64,000 nucleotides of DNA from Zizania palustris (lineage: Eukaryota > Streptophyta > Magnoliopsida > Poales > Poaceae): positions 65,706,865 to 65,770,864 of the forward strand of contig JAAALK010000285.1 of assembly GCA_019279435.1 (NCBI GenBank), read 5' to 3'. The translations under genes and the position numbers were made by a program. Below the pieces are notes generated by a model. The model saw only the letters and a list, made by a program, of their open reading frames with translations, searched no databases and was not told where the DNA came from. Shown one piece after another: positions 9,187-20,200 of this stretch; position 1 is the stretch's first letter; every line of letters begins with the position of its first letter.

Positions 9187-12100
9187 GATGAATATGCACT
9201 TGCTGCTAACATTGCAGGAGATGATGATACATCCGATGATGACGCTGTTTTTACATCGGATACCTATGCCGATCATGAAGCACTTATTGTACAACGTGTT
9301 TTAAGCACTCACATGGAGCAGGACGACCGGGCACAACGGAACAATTTGTTTCAGACCTTCTTCCTCGTCAATGACCGCCGTGTACGTGTCATCATCGACA
9401 GCGGTAGTTGCAACAATTTGGTGAGCCTCGACATGGTAACGAAGCTTCAACTTCCCACACGTGCGCATCCACACCCTTACCATGTGCAGTGGTTCAACAA
9501 TAGCGGTAAGGTCAAGGTAACACAAACTGCTCACATCAAATTTGCCATTGGTACATACTTAGGAGTTGCTGATTTTGATGTAGTACCAATGCAAGCATGT
9601 TCTCTGTTACTTGGTAGACCTTGGGAGTATGATACTGATGCTACACACCATGGTAGGAGCAATAAGTATACGTTTATGAACAAAGGAAAGAAAGTTACAT
9701 TGCTTCCTATGACTCCTGCTGAAATTGTAAAATTTGAACAAGAAAAACATGCGAGGGATGCACAAAAGAGCAAACAACCTTCTGAAAATCAGCAAGTAGC
9801 TAAGACGTTTTTGAGGCAACAGAAAGATAAAATTGCTTCTCCTTCTTCATCTCAAGTTATTAATCTGAAAGGACATGTCATGCTTGCAACTAAAACTGAC
9901 CTTGCTGAAATTTGTGATGATACTCCCTTGCTGTACGGCTTGATTTGCACAAACGTGTTGTTTTCACTTGCGAACATTCCTAGCTCTGTTCCTGTTGCAG
10001 TCACTGACCTTTTGCAGGAGTTTAAAGATGTTTTTCCTGCTGAGATACCACCCGGGCTGCCACCGATACGCGGCATCGAGCACCAAATTGATTTGGTCCC
10101 GGGAGCGTCTCTTCCTAATCGTGCAGCGTACCGTACCAATCCGGAGGAGACAAAAGAAATTGAGCGCCAAGTACAGGACCTTCTTGATCGTGGGTACGTC
10201 CGTGAAAGCCTTAGTCCTTGTGCAGTACCCGTTCTTTTGGTACCTAAGAAAGATGGTAGTTGGCGCATGTGTGTTGATTGTCGCGCTATTAATAATATCA
10301 CCATTCGATATCGACACCCTATTCCTAGATTGGATGACATGCTTGATGAGCTTAGTGGTGCCATTGTCTTTTCTAAGATCGACCTCCGTAGTGGCTACCA
10401 CCAAATTCGCATGAAACTATGTGATGAATGGAAAACTGCTTTTAAAACAAAGTTTGGATTATATGAGTGGCTTGTCATGCCTTTTGGACTTACTAATGCA
10501 CCTAGTACCTTCATGCGCTTGATGAATGAAGTCCTACGGCACTTTATAGGACGCTTTGTGGTTGTATACTTTGATGATATCTTGGTTTATAGCAAGTCTC
10601 TCACTGAACATGTTGAACACCTACGTGTTGTTTTTTTTGCCCTCCGTGAAGCTAGAATGTTTGGTAACCTTGAGAAGTGCACGTTTTGCACGGATCGAGT
10701 TGTGTTTCTTGGCTATGTTGTCACTTCACAGGGTATTGAGGTCGACGCGGCAAAGGTAGAAGCCATCAACAGCTGGCCGCAACCCCAAACTATCACACAA
10801 GTACGTAGTTTTCTTGGTCTTGCAGGTTTCTACCGGCGTTTTGTGAAAGATTTCAGCACCATAGCCGGTCCATTGCATGAGTTGACCAAGAAGGGAATTA
10901 CTTTTGCGTGGGAGCCAGCACATGAACAAGCTTTTGCCACACTCAAAGATCGTCTTACACATGCACCTCTACTTCAGCTACCCGACTTCAGTAAGCCTTT
11001 TGAGTTAGAATGTGATGCTAGTGGGTTGGGATTAGGAGGTGTGCTGCTGCAAGGAGGTAAACCCGTGGCCTATTTTAGTGAGAAATTACATGGCCCCCAG
11101 TTGAACTATTCTACCTATGATAAGGAATTATATGCCTTAGTGCGTGTGCTTGAAACTTGGCAACATTACCTTTTGCCTAAGGAGTTTATTATTCATTCGG
11201 ATCATGAAGCATTGAAGCATATACGTAGTCAAGCAAATCTGAATAAACGACATGCTAAATGGGTAGAATTTATTGAAACTTTTCCATACATCATTAAGCA
11301 TAAGAAAGGGAAAGATAATGTGATTGCGGATGCTTTGTCTAGACGTTATACATTGCTTTCTCAACTTGATTATAAGATCTTTGGTTTAGAAACATTGAAG
11401 GACATGTATGCTACTGATTTGGACTTCAAAGATGCTTTTGCAAATTGTACAGATGACCGTGCTTGGAACAAATATGTGCTGAATAATGGATATCTTTTTC
11501 GTGCTAACAAGTTATGTGTGCCGGCTAGCTCTCTTCGCTTGTTGTTATTGCAGGAAGCACATGGTGGTGGTTTGATGGGTCATTTTGGATCAAAGAAAAC
11601 CGAAGATGTGCTGTCCACCCACTTCTATTGGCCTAAGATGAGACGAGATGTTGAGCGCTATGTGGCACGATGCACTACTTGCAATAAAGCTAAGTCCCGA
11701 CTAAACCCACATGGTCTTTATATGCCTCTGCCCATTCCTAGTGTACCTTGGGAGGATATTTCTATGGATTTTGTGTTAGGGTTACCTAGAACTAGGAGGG
11801 GGAGAGATAGTATTTTTGTAGTGGTAGATCGTTTCTCTAAAATGGCGCATTTTATACCTTGTCACAAGAGCGACGATGCTACAAATGTTGCTGATTTGTT
11901 TTTCAGAGAGGTCGTACGCTTGCATGGAGTTCCCAATACCATCGTTTCAGATCGTGATGCCAAATTCTTAAGTCATTTTTGGAGGACGTTGTGGCATAAG
12001 TTGGGGACGAAGCTGCTGTTTTCTACTACTTGCCACCCCCAAACGGATGGACAAACGGAGGTCGTCAACCGCACATTGTCCACCATGTTGAGGGCTGTTT

Positions 12101-12846
12101 TGAAGACCAACTTGAAGCTTTGGAAAGAGTGTCTACCTCATATTGAGTTTGCATATAATAGGTCAGTACACTCCACTACTAAGGTAAGTCCGTTTCAAGT
12201 GGTCTATGGTTTTAATCCGCGTGCTCCTATTGATTTGCTACCATTACCACCATCTGAAAACTTGAATTTTGATGCTACTACACGTGCTGAATTATTACTT
12301 AAGATGCATGAAACTACTAAAGCAAACATAGAGAAAATGAATGAGAAATATCGTGCTTATGGTAGTAAGGGTAGAAAAGAGATAACATTTGAACCGGGTG
12401 ATCTTGTTTGGTTGCACTTGCGCAAGGATCGTTTTCCTGATTTACGAAAGTCTAAATTGATGCCCCGTGCCGATGGACCTTTCCGTGTGCTTGAGAAGAT
12501 AAATGACAATGCATATAAGCTTGAGTTGCCTGCAGCTTTTGGGGTTAGTCCCACATTTAACATTTCAGATTTAAAGCCCTATTTGGGAGATGATGATGAG
12601 CTTGAGTCGAGGACGACTCCAATTCAAGAGGGGGAGGATGATGAGGACATCACTTCACATGATACACACATGGAGCCTCCACCTACAATTCAACTACAAG
12701 GACCAATCACACGCGCCCGTGCCCGTCGCCTGAACCATGAGGTTAATTCGTTCCTTAGCAACTTTGATTATATTTGTTTGGATAGGATGCTACTAAATAC
12801 TAGTGATATTTTGTTGCTTAGGAACATGGGAAATGGAATAGAATAG
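9187..12846 (+). CDS. pol: CRM copy 1 pol: protease, RT, RNase H, integrase
   Basis: Open for 1,219 codons in the gag frame after the single stop at 9184; the first Met is at 9313. From 9313 the order is: protease with the active-site triplet DSG (residues 29-31, nt 9397-9405); reverse transcriptase with YFDD (residues 419-422, nt 10567-10578); RNase H from ELECDASG (Asp 568); integrase zinc domain (HFGSKKTED..CTTCNKAK). The integrase core has Asp 819, Asp 880 and Glu 916, the D,D35E spacing. A C-terminal SPTFNISDLKPYLGDDDE region follows, and no chromodomain is seen. The last ~69 codons lie inside the 3' LTR. All catalytic residues are present. Without readthrough of the TAA at 9184 it would not be translated with gag. 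Confidence 0.93.
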   Translation, partial: DEYALAANIAGDDDTSDDDAVFTSDTYADHEALIVQRVLSTHMEQDDRAQRNNLFQTFFLVNDRRVRVIIDSGSCNNLVSLDMVTKLQLPTRAHPHPYHVQWFNNSGKVKVTQTAHIKFAIGTYLGVADFDVVPMQACSLLLGRPWEYDTDATHHGRSNKYTFMNKGKKVTLLPMTPAEIVKFEQEKHARDAQKSKQPSENQQVAKTFLRQQKDKIASPSSSQVINLKGHVMLATKTDLAEICDDTPLLYGLICTNVLFSLANIPSSVPVAVTDLLQEFKDVFPAEIPPGLPPIRGIEHQIDLVPGASLPNRAAYRTNPEETKEIERQVQDLLDRGYVRESLSPCAVPVLLVPKKDGSWRMCVDCRAINNITIRYRHPIPRLDDMLDELSGAIVFSKIDLRSGYHQIRMKLCDEWKTAFKTKFGLYEWLVMPFGLTNAPSTFMRLMNEVLRHFIGRFVVVYFDDILVYSKSLTEHVEHLRVVFFALREARMFGNLEKCTFCTDRVVFLGYVVTSQGIEVDAAKVEAINSWPQPQTITQVRSFLGLAGFYRRFVKDFSTIAGPLHELTKKGITFAWEPAHEQAFATLKDRLTHAPLLQLPDFSKPFELECDASGLGLGGVLLQGGKPVAYFSEKLHGPQLNYSTYDKELYALVRVLETWQHYLLPKEFIIHSDHEALKHIRSQANLNKRHAKWVEFIETFPYIIKHKKGKDNVIADALSRRYTLLSQLDYKIFGLETLKDMYATDLDFKDAFANCTDDRAWNKYVLNNGYLFRANKLCVPASSLRLLLLQEAHGGGLMGHFGSKKTEDVLSTHFYWPKMRRDVERYVARCTTCNKAKSRLNPHGLYMPLPIPSVPWEDISMDFVLGLPRTRRGRDSIFVVVDRFSKMAHFIPCHKSDDATNVADLFFREVVRLHGVPNTIVSDRDAKFLSHFWRTLWHKLGTKLLFSTTCHPQTDGQTEVVNRTLSTMLRAVLKTNLKLWKECLPHIEFAYNRSVHSTTKVSPFQVVYGFNPRAPIDLLPLPPSENLNFDATTRAELLLKMHETTKANIEKMNEKYRAYGSKGRKEITFEPGDLVWLHLRKDRFPDLRKSKLMPRADGPFRVLEKINDNAYKLELPAAFGVSPTFNISDLKPYLGDDDELESRTTPIQEGEDDEDITSHDTHMEPPPTIQLQGPITRARARRLNHEVNSFLSNFDYICLDRMLLNTSDILLLRNMGNGIE
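12626..12638 (+). other. Polypurine tract of CRM copy 1
   Basis: AAGAGGGGGAGGA lies directly before the 3' LTR (TGATGAGG at 12639). It primes plus-strand DNA synthesis in this class of element. Here it is also translated as part of the pol C-terminus (the QEGEDDED region). The same tract is present on the - strand in copy 2 (36809-36821). Confidence 0.92.
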
Positions 12847-13534
12847 TTGGAGTTGAAGACGGAGCCGCACGGATGATTTGAAGTCAAGAACTCGCTGGTT
12901 CGGACTACATCGACCACCATTCACCAAAATGGTCATAACTTCCTCATACGAAGTCCGATTGGCGCGTTCTTGGAGTTTTTGGAAAGCTGAGGAGACGACG
13001 GATTGTTTGCCGTTGGTTTAACCTCATTTGGAGTCTCGAGTCGTCCTGTGTATTTAAAACAGTACTGCCGTGTTGGCCATAATTTGAGTCTGTACGTCTT
13101 CTAGCCCACAGCCCAAGTCTGTTCACTTTCCACAGACCGCCGCCCTATATATTCTCACGCCAGCCACCTTCTAGGGTGAGGTTTTTGATTTGTTGCATCT
13201 ACACTGTTGTGTTTAGATCCCGCCTCTTGCACCGGACCGATTGGCTGCTGCATTGGCGTTTGTGAAACCTCACCTTATCCTCGTTTGTCTGTGATTTGGC
13301 ATTCGATTTGTATCCTTCCTGTTCTTGCTTGTGTTCTTGGGTTCGCTTGCAGGAATTAGCCTTCGTGGCGAGGTCAATCGCGTTCTGCGTGGTTGATAAC
13401 CAACGGAGACAGTGGTGTAACGATTGCAAGGTTTTGATCCGCCGGACCGGAGCCTTGGATCGCCAACGTCGAGATTCTCCACCAACCCAAGTTTATCCTT
13501 TACCTAGCGGAAGATCGGGACCACTCCCCCATCA
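12639..13534 (+). repeat. 3' LTR of CRM copy 1
   Basis: 896 bp, 7 substitutions and one 15 bp deletion relative to the 5' LTR. One substitution turns GAG into TAG at 12844-12846 and shortens pol by about ten residues compared with the frame in the 5' LTR copy. It ends ..CCCCCATCA at 13534, followed by the target duplication CTTAG. Confidence 0.95.
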
Positions 13535-13614
13535 CTTAGGCTTATACCTAAGTATCCACATGCTTTTGAATTGTCGAACTGACCCAAGTACGGGGGCACG
13601 TTTTCGTGTCAACA
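13535..13614. repeat. LTR-B terminal fragment (right), inverted relative to 5355
   Basis: The sequence ends GGGGGCACGTTTTCGTGTCAACA. Read on the - strand it matches the start of the 5355 and 31475 LTR ends over about 50 bp (TGTTGACACGAAAACGTGCC, then GTTCGACAATTCAAAAG). It abuts integrase coding sequence at about 13618. Its start, CTTAGGCTTATACCTAAG (13535-13552), is a perfect palindrome holding the CRM insertion site. Confidence 0.6.
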
Positions 13615-13617
13615 CAC

Positions 13618-14640
13618 GGCCTAGGTCCACTTGGTGAAATAGTCCATTGCCATCAACACGAACCGATGCCCTTTTGAAGAGGGAGGATGAATCTGACCGA
13701 TGAAGTCCAAGCCCCAACCTCGGAACGGCCATGGTTTGATAATTGGGTTGAGTAGTGACACAGGAGCCAACTAAATATTACCAAACTTTTGACATGCTTC
13801 ACACCCTCTATAATACTTAAAACAATCCTCAGTCATAGCCAGCCAATAAAAACCAGCTCTTTTGAGCATCCAACTCATTTTCCGAGCTGACTAGTGAGTA
13901 TCACAAAGCCCTTCATGAACTTCTCCTGTAGCCACTCTAGATTGATCGGCATCCAAGCACTTTAGAAGTACTCCATCAATAGTTTGGCGATACAACACAT
14001 CGTCAAACAACACAAATTTAAACGCCTATCGCCGAACTTTTAGATCAACCATGTAACTTGGATCCTTCAAATATCGGGCGATTGGGATTCTCCAATAATC
14101 CTTATGGATTACATCAGTTCTTACCAATTCCCCACTTGAATTGGAGTCCAAGTCACAAATTTGAAGTTGCCTCCCAAGCCCCGAGTCGATCTAGCATGTG
14201 TCGGTCATACCGGCCTTGGTGGGCTGGTCAGACCACCCATTACCGGACAGCTGACAAGGGCCGGTCGGACCGACCTAACATGGCCGGTCAAACCAGCAGT
14301 ACACCTACGGTTGGACCGGACTTATTAGGTCGGTCAGACCAAAGTGCACCGTACATGTTGACACTAGATTTTCAAACATTAGTTTTTCTTGTGCGAAAAA
14401 TTTATCTCTTTTCACTTGATAGCCAGATGATTGTTGAACCGAATCATTTGCCAATGAGTTGGCTCCTCCAGACACATGAGAAATTTCAAAATCATCAAAA
14501 GTGGCAATTTATCTAAGTAGCTATTTAGTAAACCATTAAAACATTGCGCAATTTTAGCTACTAGTTGCACAACTAATAGAGAATCCCCATATGCATGAAT
14601 ATGTTTGACACCCATGGAACCTAGCAATTCAAGTCCTAGC
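13618..14640 (-). pseudogene. Family B integrase and second RNase H, truncated
   Basis: Read on the - strand, 14640-14412 gives a second RNase H-like segment (GVKHIHAYGDSLLVVQLV), as in Tat elements with dual RNase H. After a gap of palindromic GGTCNGACC-type repeats (14190-14345), integrase follows: DDVLYRQTIDGVLLKCL near 13,990, a zinc-domain remnant (YYRGCEACQKFG) near 13,810, and the first catalytic part GLDFIGQIHPPSSKGH..MDYFTKWT. It stops at 13618. The second Asp, the Glu and the C-terminal domain are missing. Several frames are broken. Confidence 0.75.
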
Positions 14641-14654
14641 AATAAAGCTTCATA

Positions 14655-16294
14655 TTAGGCTTGATTATTAGTAGAAGAAAATTCTAAATAGGACGAGGTC
14701 TCAAAGCCCATACCATTAGGTGATATGAGCACCACTCCAATACCTTGGCCACTCTTGCAAGCCGAATCATCAAAATAAAGTTTCCATGGCACTACCTCAA
14801 TTAGAGCAACATTTCTACCCCAATTGACATCTACGTGGTGATCCACTATAAAGTTAGCGACGATTTGGCCTTTCATAGCTCTCAAAGGTTCATAAGTCAA
14901 ATCATATTCAATCAAATCATAAGACCACTTTCCGATTCTACCACTTAGAATCGACTTCTGTAACATGTATTTTATGACATCAGTTTGGCAAGTAACAATA
15001 CATGTGCAAGGGAGAAGATAGTGACGTAACTTGGTACATGCATAATATAGTGATAAACACAAAAGTTCCACAAACTCGTACCTTGTCTCAGAGTCTATCA
15101 AGTGGCGGCTCAAGAATGTGATGATGTATTCTTTTCCCTCCACCTCTTGAGTCAACACAGCTCCAATCCTGCTCTCCTCCACGGTGACATATAGCTGAAA
15201 TGGTATTCCAGCCTTGGGCGTCTTCACCACTGGTGGTGATGATAAGCACTCTTTGATTTTTTTGAAGGTGCGTTGCTGACTTTCCCCCAAGTGAACTCGG
15301 CCTCGTTCTTTAGCTGGAGTATGGGGACAAAAGCATCGATCTTGCTAGACAAGTTAGATATAAAGTGACACAAATAATTCATCTTGCCTAGCAACCTTTG
15401 CACATCTCTCTTGCATGTCGGCGCTTCAAAGTTCTTAATCTTCTCCAGCCTCTTAGGATCAATCTTGATACCTCTTTCATGAATCATGAATCCTAAGAAC
15501 TTTCTCGCTGGCACGCCAAAAGCACACTTGAGTGGGTTCATCTTTAAGCCATACTATCGCATTCTATCAAAAGCAACTCTCAAATTGGCAAAATGGTTCC
15601 CCATAGCATCCAATTTGACTACAACATCATCTATATAGACCTCTAGCATAACTCCTAGAAAGTCATGAAAGATCAAGTTCATAGCACGTTGATATTTAGC
15701 GCCAGCATTCTTTAAACAAAAAGTCATAACAACCCACTCAAACAAGCCGACAAAACCAGGGCATCCAAAGGCTGTCTTGTAGACGTCCTCTTTGGCCACA
15801 ACTATTTGATTATAACCAGCATTGACATCAAGAAAACTTAGTACCTTTTGTCTTGATGCATCGTTGATCAACATGTCGCCTATCAGCATGGGATACTCGT
15901 CCTTCGGAGTGGCCTTGTTCAGATCCGTGAAATCAATGCAAACTCATATTTTGCCGCTCCCTTTCTTCTCTACAGGCACAATGTTAGCAACCCATTCAGC
16001 ATACCTGTATGGCCTAATAAATTCAGCCTTGAGCAATCGTTCTATCTCCTCTTTAACTCAGTCATATACGACCGAATTAAAGTGACGAGGGGGCTATTTA
16101 TAAGGCCTAAACCCGAGTTTGATAGGCAGCCGATGCTCCACGAGCTCACGACTTAGTCCGGGCATCTCACTATACTCCCATGCGAAACAATCGACATACG
16201 ACCGAAGCAACTTTATTACTTCAACCTTTTCATCAGTCTGCAAATTTTTGTTTACAAAAGTCAGCCTTGTAACAGTATCATCACCTATATCTAC
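14655..16294 (-). pseudogene. Family B reverse transcriptase and RNase H
   Basis: The piece starts at the junction with Tat-aORF copy 1. RT segments occur at 16343-15900 (FVNKNLQTDEKVEV.., CIDFTDLNKATPKDEYPM), 15889-15554 (FLDVNAGYNQI.., with the catalytic YIDDVVVK), and 15541-15224 (KCAFGVPARKFLGFM, thumb). RNase H runs 15290-14655 (VTVEESRIGAVLTQE, LYFDDSACKSGQGIGVVLIS, EFSSTNNQA). Breaks occur at each segment boundary. The motifs are those of Tat-lineage pol. Upstream coding sequence continues at 27542 on the far side of the inserted copy. Confidence 0.82.
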
Positions 16295-16789
16295 TGTTGG
16301 CGTAAAAGATTACGCTAACAGGTTTCTGAAAGTTAGAAACTAACAAACGAAGTGTTTGTGAAGTAAACTATTTCAAGCCTCCGAAAGGATAATAGCTTAA
16401 AATAGTTCGAAGATATATATTGAATAACTTGTATTCGGTCCCCATTACAAGGTAAAACGGGGGGTACTTATAGGCCCAAACATTAAGAAAAAGACCCTTT
16501 TACCCCTCTATTACAACCGACATAGTGGAAACTATTCGGTACCCTTAATAGGGCTAAAATGATAAAAGACTAATCTAATGAGAAAGAAGATAAGTCTTCC
16601 ATCCTAGCTGGCAAGAAAGCTCTCAGAAGAGTCCTAGTTTGAAGATATACAGCGAACTAGAGTTCGCCTCCATATTTCGAACTTGATCCACTGTATTCCC
16701 GGAGTCATATGCTGTAAACCTTTGATTCAATCATCTACTTTTGTCTTGTTACAATAATGGCTCTGAGGATGAAGTATTTTCCCCCAACA
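16295..16789 (-). repeat. 3' LTR of Tat-aORF copy 1
   Basis: Begins TGTTGGCGTAAAAG and ends TTTTCCCCCAACA on the + strand. Next to it, the internal sequence read on the - strand ends in a G-rich GAGGGGCTAC (16790-16799), a likely polypurine tract. The gag-pol promoter is on the - strand: CCTATAAGTACCCC near 16460-16473. Confidence 0.92.
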
Positions 16790-17118
16790 GTAGCCCCTCA
16801 AATACGTTTCTCCGCTAAACCTGTGATGTTACGAGAGCAGTATACGCAAGAAAAATAATCATGCGTAGAGACTAACCATTTTAGTCAGCCTTCGAAATAT
16901 GCGAAGATTCGAAACTTCGAATCAACTTATAAGGAAATTATATTCGAACTATTTCTTAGAATTAACTTAAAAAACCTAAAAGCTTTTTTAGGCTTAGAAG
17001 AAATAGCCATTGGCTTTTTCCTCAATGGAAGTTAAGGAAATGCGTTAAGTTCGCAAAGAGATAACGGTTAGGAATGCGAAACGGCAGAACGCCCAATGGT
17101 AAAAAATCGTGGCCTGGG

Positions 17119-17128
17119 CTATAAATAG
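17119..17128 (+). promoter_or_regulatory. TATA box of the antisense gene, copy 1
   Basis: CTATAAATAG lies about 105 bp upstream of the ATG at 17231. The same decamer stands at 34891-34900 and 59106-59115, at a like distance from the ATG in the other two copies, while surrounding sequence has diverged. It is on the + strand, opposite to gag-pol. Confidence 0.75.
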
Positions 17129-17230
17129 GGGGCCCAGATCCTTCCCGAATACTTTCTCACTGCTTTCGTGCAAACAACCTAGCAGACACCTCTAGCCTCC
17201 ATTCTTTCCTCAAGCAATCCACGCGATTTC

Positions 17231-20200
17231 ATGGCGAAGACAAGTTTCAAAGTTCCTAGGGCAGCTTCAGCCTTGGCTCGGCGGCAGGCTACGGCTGCAG
17301 CGGCTGCGGCGACATCGGTGACGACGACTCTGACGGCAACAGTAGCAGCAATGGCGGCGCTAGGGTGGAATCCCCAACGCGATGATCCTCATGATCTCCT
17401 CCCGGCGTCGACGAAGTATGCGGATCAATCCTATCAGTTGGGACCTTCAACCTGCAAGAGGGAATCTCTTGTGGCTGCGATCGAAGGCAAGATTAGTTCG
17501 GAGATAGTGTTCCGCAAACCTGGAAAAGAAGTTATTCCTTCGCCAAGGCCCGGAGAAGTGGTCGTCATCGAAGCCTTTTTCGAAGCTGGGTTAGGACTTC
17601 CGGCTGTCGACTTCCTGGTCGAGGTACTAGATTTATTCCACGTTACTCTCCCCCAACTCTCTCCGAACGCGATAGCACGCCTCTCCATCTTCGAGTGGGC
17701 GTTGCGAGCCGAAGGATGTGAAGGCAGAGCAGAAATCTTCACAGCTTTACATCGAGCTTCGTGCCAACCCAAGACCTTCGTAGGCCCCGGAGGTGAGAAG
17801 ATGGTGGTGGCCTTCGGGAGTATTAACTTCCGACTTCGAGACGAGTACACTCTTCGGGAGCCTTGGCCCCAAGACGTTTCCGGCCAAGGCCATCAATGCC
17901 AGGTGGTACACTGATTGGATCATCCGATGGTTTTATGCCGAAGTTGGAGTAGGGAGTCGCCTCACTGGACCTCTTCAGGACATAAACTTCCAGAGGGAAG
18001 CTCTTGTCCATTCGGATCCAGGACAGCTCGAAGCTCGCCTTAGCCTACTTCAGAGAATTAGCCATCGCCTGAGTATGGGATTTGGCAGAAGAATTCATCG
18101 GACTTCAGATCCCTCCTCTGATGGCCAACTGGCCAATAACCTTCGAAGAAGATGCGGAAGGTGGCCTTTGAAAGATTTCTTCGAGCTCGAGCCCTGCAGG
18201 TAACTTCGAAAACAACATGTTTCATATATATTTATTTGAAGAAATAACCAACATCAACTTATCTTTCAGCCTCTCAAGCACCTATGACTTCGGAGCAAAT
18301 CGTGCGGGCTTCGGAGAAAATTCTGGGAGTCCGGACTCTGGCCGAAAAAGAATGGAGAATTAAGTTGGTAGGTACTTGGCAGCGGTCCAACCGAGTATGG
18401 GGGCTACTCGAAGTTGTTCCTCCTCCACTTTTGGATTGGGTGCCTTCGGAACAAGTGCCTAAGAAAAGGAAGGCCGAAGTTGGAGCCTCGACCTCTGCCA
18501 AGACTCCGTCGAAGAAAGAAGCCCGAAAGCCAAAAACTGTGGCGCCTCCAAGCCCAATAGCCTCAGTCTCCGATTCCTCGGAGGATGAAGGTAGAATGCT
18601 TGTTGACTTGATTGACAAGGATGGCTCCCAAACAGATGCAAACATTGGTGATGCTGCGAGCGTGTCGGGACTTCGGCTGCTCGAGAAGACTTATCGCGAG
18701 ATGAAGCCCCTATCGGACGAAGGTGCAGTCAAAGTTGCTAGCAGAATCAACTTCGATTCCGTGTAAAGCAATAACGACAGCTCCCGAAGAGGCTCCAGCA
18801 GTCGAAGATTTAACCGTGAATTCTGACTCCGACGAAGACTTTGGGGTAGCCTTTGACCCACCAAGCAGTCCGATGCTCACCCGGAGACAAGACTTCGGAG
18901 GTAAACTTCACCTAATTCCTTTATTCTTTTTTCCTACAAAATTATACAATGTATAATACCTTTGCCTCAACAAGATCTGCTTCTGTGGAAGAGGGCCTTC
19001 CCGAAGATACAAATCCCGGGACTTCGGTTACTCCGGAGCCAATTCCAGAAGTCGCTCAAATGGGACCTTGAAAAGGTAAAGGCAAGGTGGACCCCCTCCC
19101 TGCTCCGAGCTCAGGATTAACTCCGTCTGAATTGACAGACGGAAGCCAATCTACAGAGGGGGGCCAGTCTGCCGAAGTTCCAAAAGATGTAGCCAAGCGC
19201 TCTGGCCCCTCCCCGAACGAAGACGACCAGAGGGCCTTGTCTATGCTCCCTCTTCTAGCTCCTTTCTTGGAGCGAAGAACCGGACTTCGGACTTTGCTCG
19301 AGCCTTTGGATCGAGCTAGCCGCGAAGTCGGGGAGACAGACTTGGTAGCCATCTTGAGCGAGGCTGAGGGTTCGGAGCTCAACGCTGCCATGGAGCGCGC
19401 AGCGTACCAGGTACGAAGTATCTACAAAACAAAATTAATCTTGCATACAAATAATTTCTCATCTTGGTTTTTTCTCTTTGCAGCAAATAGTCTTGGCCCG
19501 AGCTGCAAACATTTCAAATGAACGCGGAAGCCTTCGCCTTCGAGAGGAAATCACCACTCTTTAGAGAAATCATTACATTTCTGAAGGTCGAGTTTCCCAT
19601 TTAGACAACATGGTCTCAACAGAACGGAGGGCCAAGCAAAGCTTGGAGACTGCGAATAAGGAGCTCGAAGCAGAAAAAATTGTGCTTCAGGCGGAAATAG
19701 AAAAAATGCGGGCAGAGCATGCTACGGCGGGGGCTGAACTTGTCAAGCCTTGAGAGGAAAAGGCCAAAACTGTAGAAGAGGCTAGCCACCTACTTAACCA
19801 GAAAAACTCTTTAGCTACGGAGGCAGCTAGGCTCTCCGGCGTGGTGGAAGAATTGACTTCTGCGAAGGATGCTTTACTTGACGACAAGCTGAAGTTGGAG
19901 AAGGTAGCTGCGGAGGTCATGAACCAACTCCTAAGTGTCCTAGAGTACTTCGGTACTACTGGGACACTTCCTTCAAACGACAAAATCTCCTTGCTTCGGT
20001 GGCTAAAAATAATCCAAGGAGCTGCGAAGATGATGAAGACAGCAGGCATTCGATACGGAGAACTCTCCAGACAAGTGGCTGCTATAGGCATACTTCGCTA
20101 CTATGAAGATCTAGGAATAACGATAACTCTGAACGCAGAGGCGGCTCCCATTACGTTTGACGAAAACTAGCTTCTCAATCCTTCCGAAGATGTGGCCGCT

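Larger units (their letters stand above)
5740..13534 (+). mobile_element. CRM-like Ty3/gypsy retrotransposon, copy 1, nearly intact
   Basis: Complete 7,795 bp element flanked by perfect 5 bp target duplications CTTAG (5735-5739 and 13535-13539). LTRs are 911 and 896 bp, beginning TGATGAGGACATC and ending CCCCCATCA. It has an iMet primer site, a long leader, gag, pol and a polypurine tract. By eye the LTRs differ by 7 substitutions and one 15 bp gap, about 0.8%, so insertion is recent. No chromodomain is seen, and pol runs into the 3' LTR. That layout, the ~7.7 kb size and ~0.9 kb LTRs fit the centromeric CRM/CRR lineage; the assignment is from memory of the family, without a search. Confidence 0.93.

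Noticed and set aside
9184..9313. Programmed frameshift or readthrough between gag and pol
   Set aside because: Gag and pol are in the same frame, and copy 2 has a sense codon at this place, so simple nonsense mutation explains it best.
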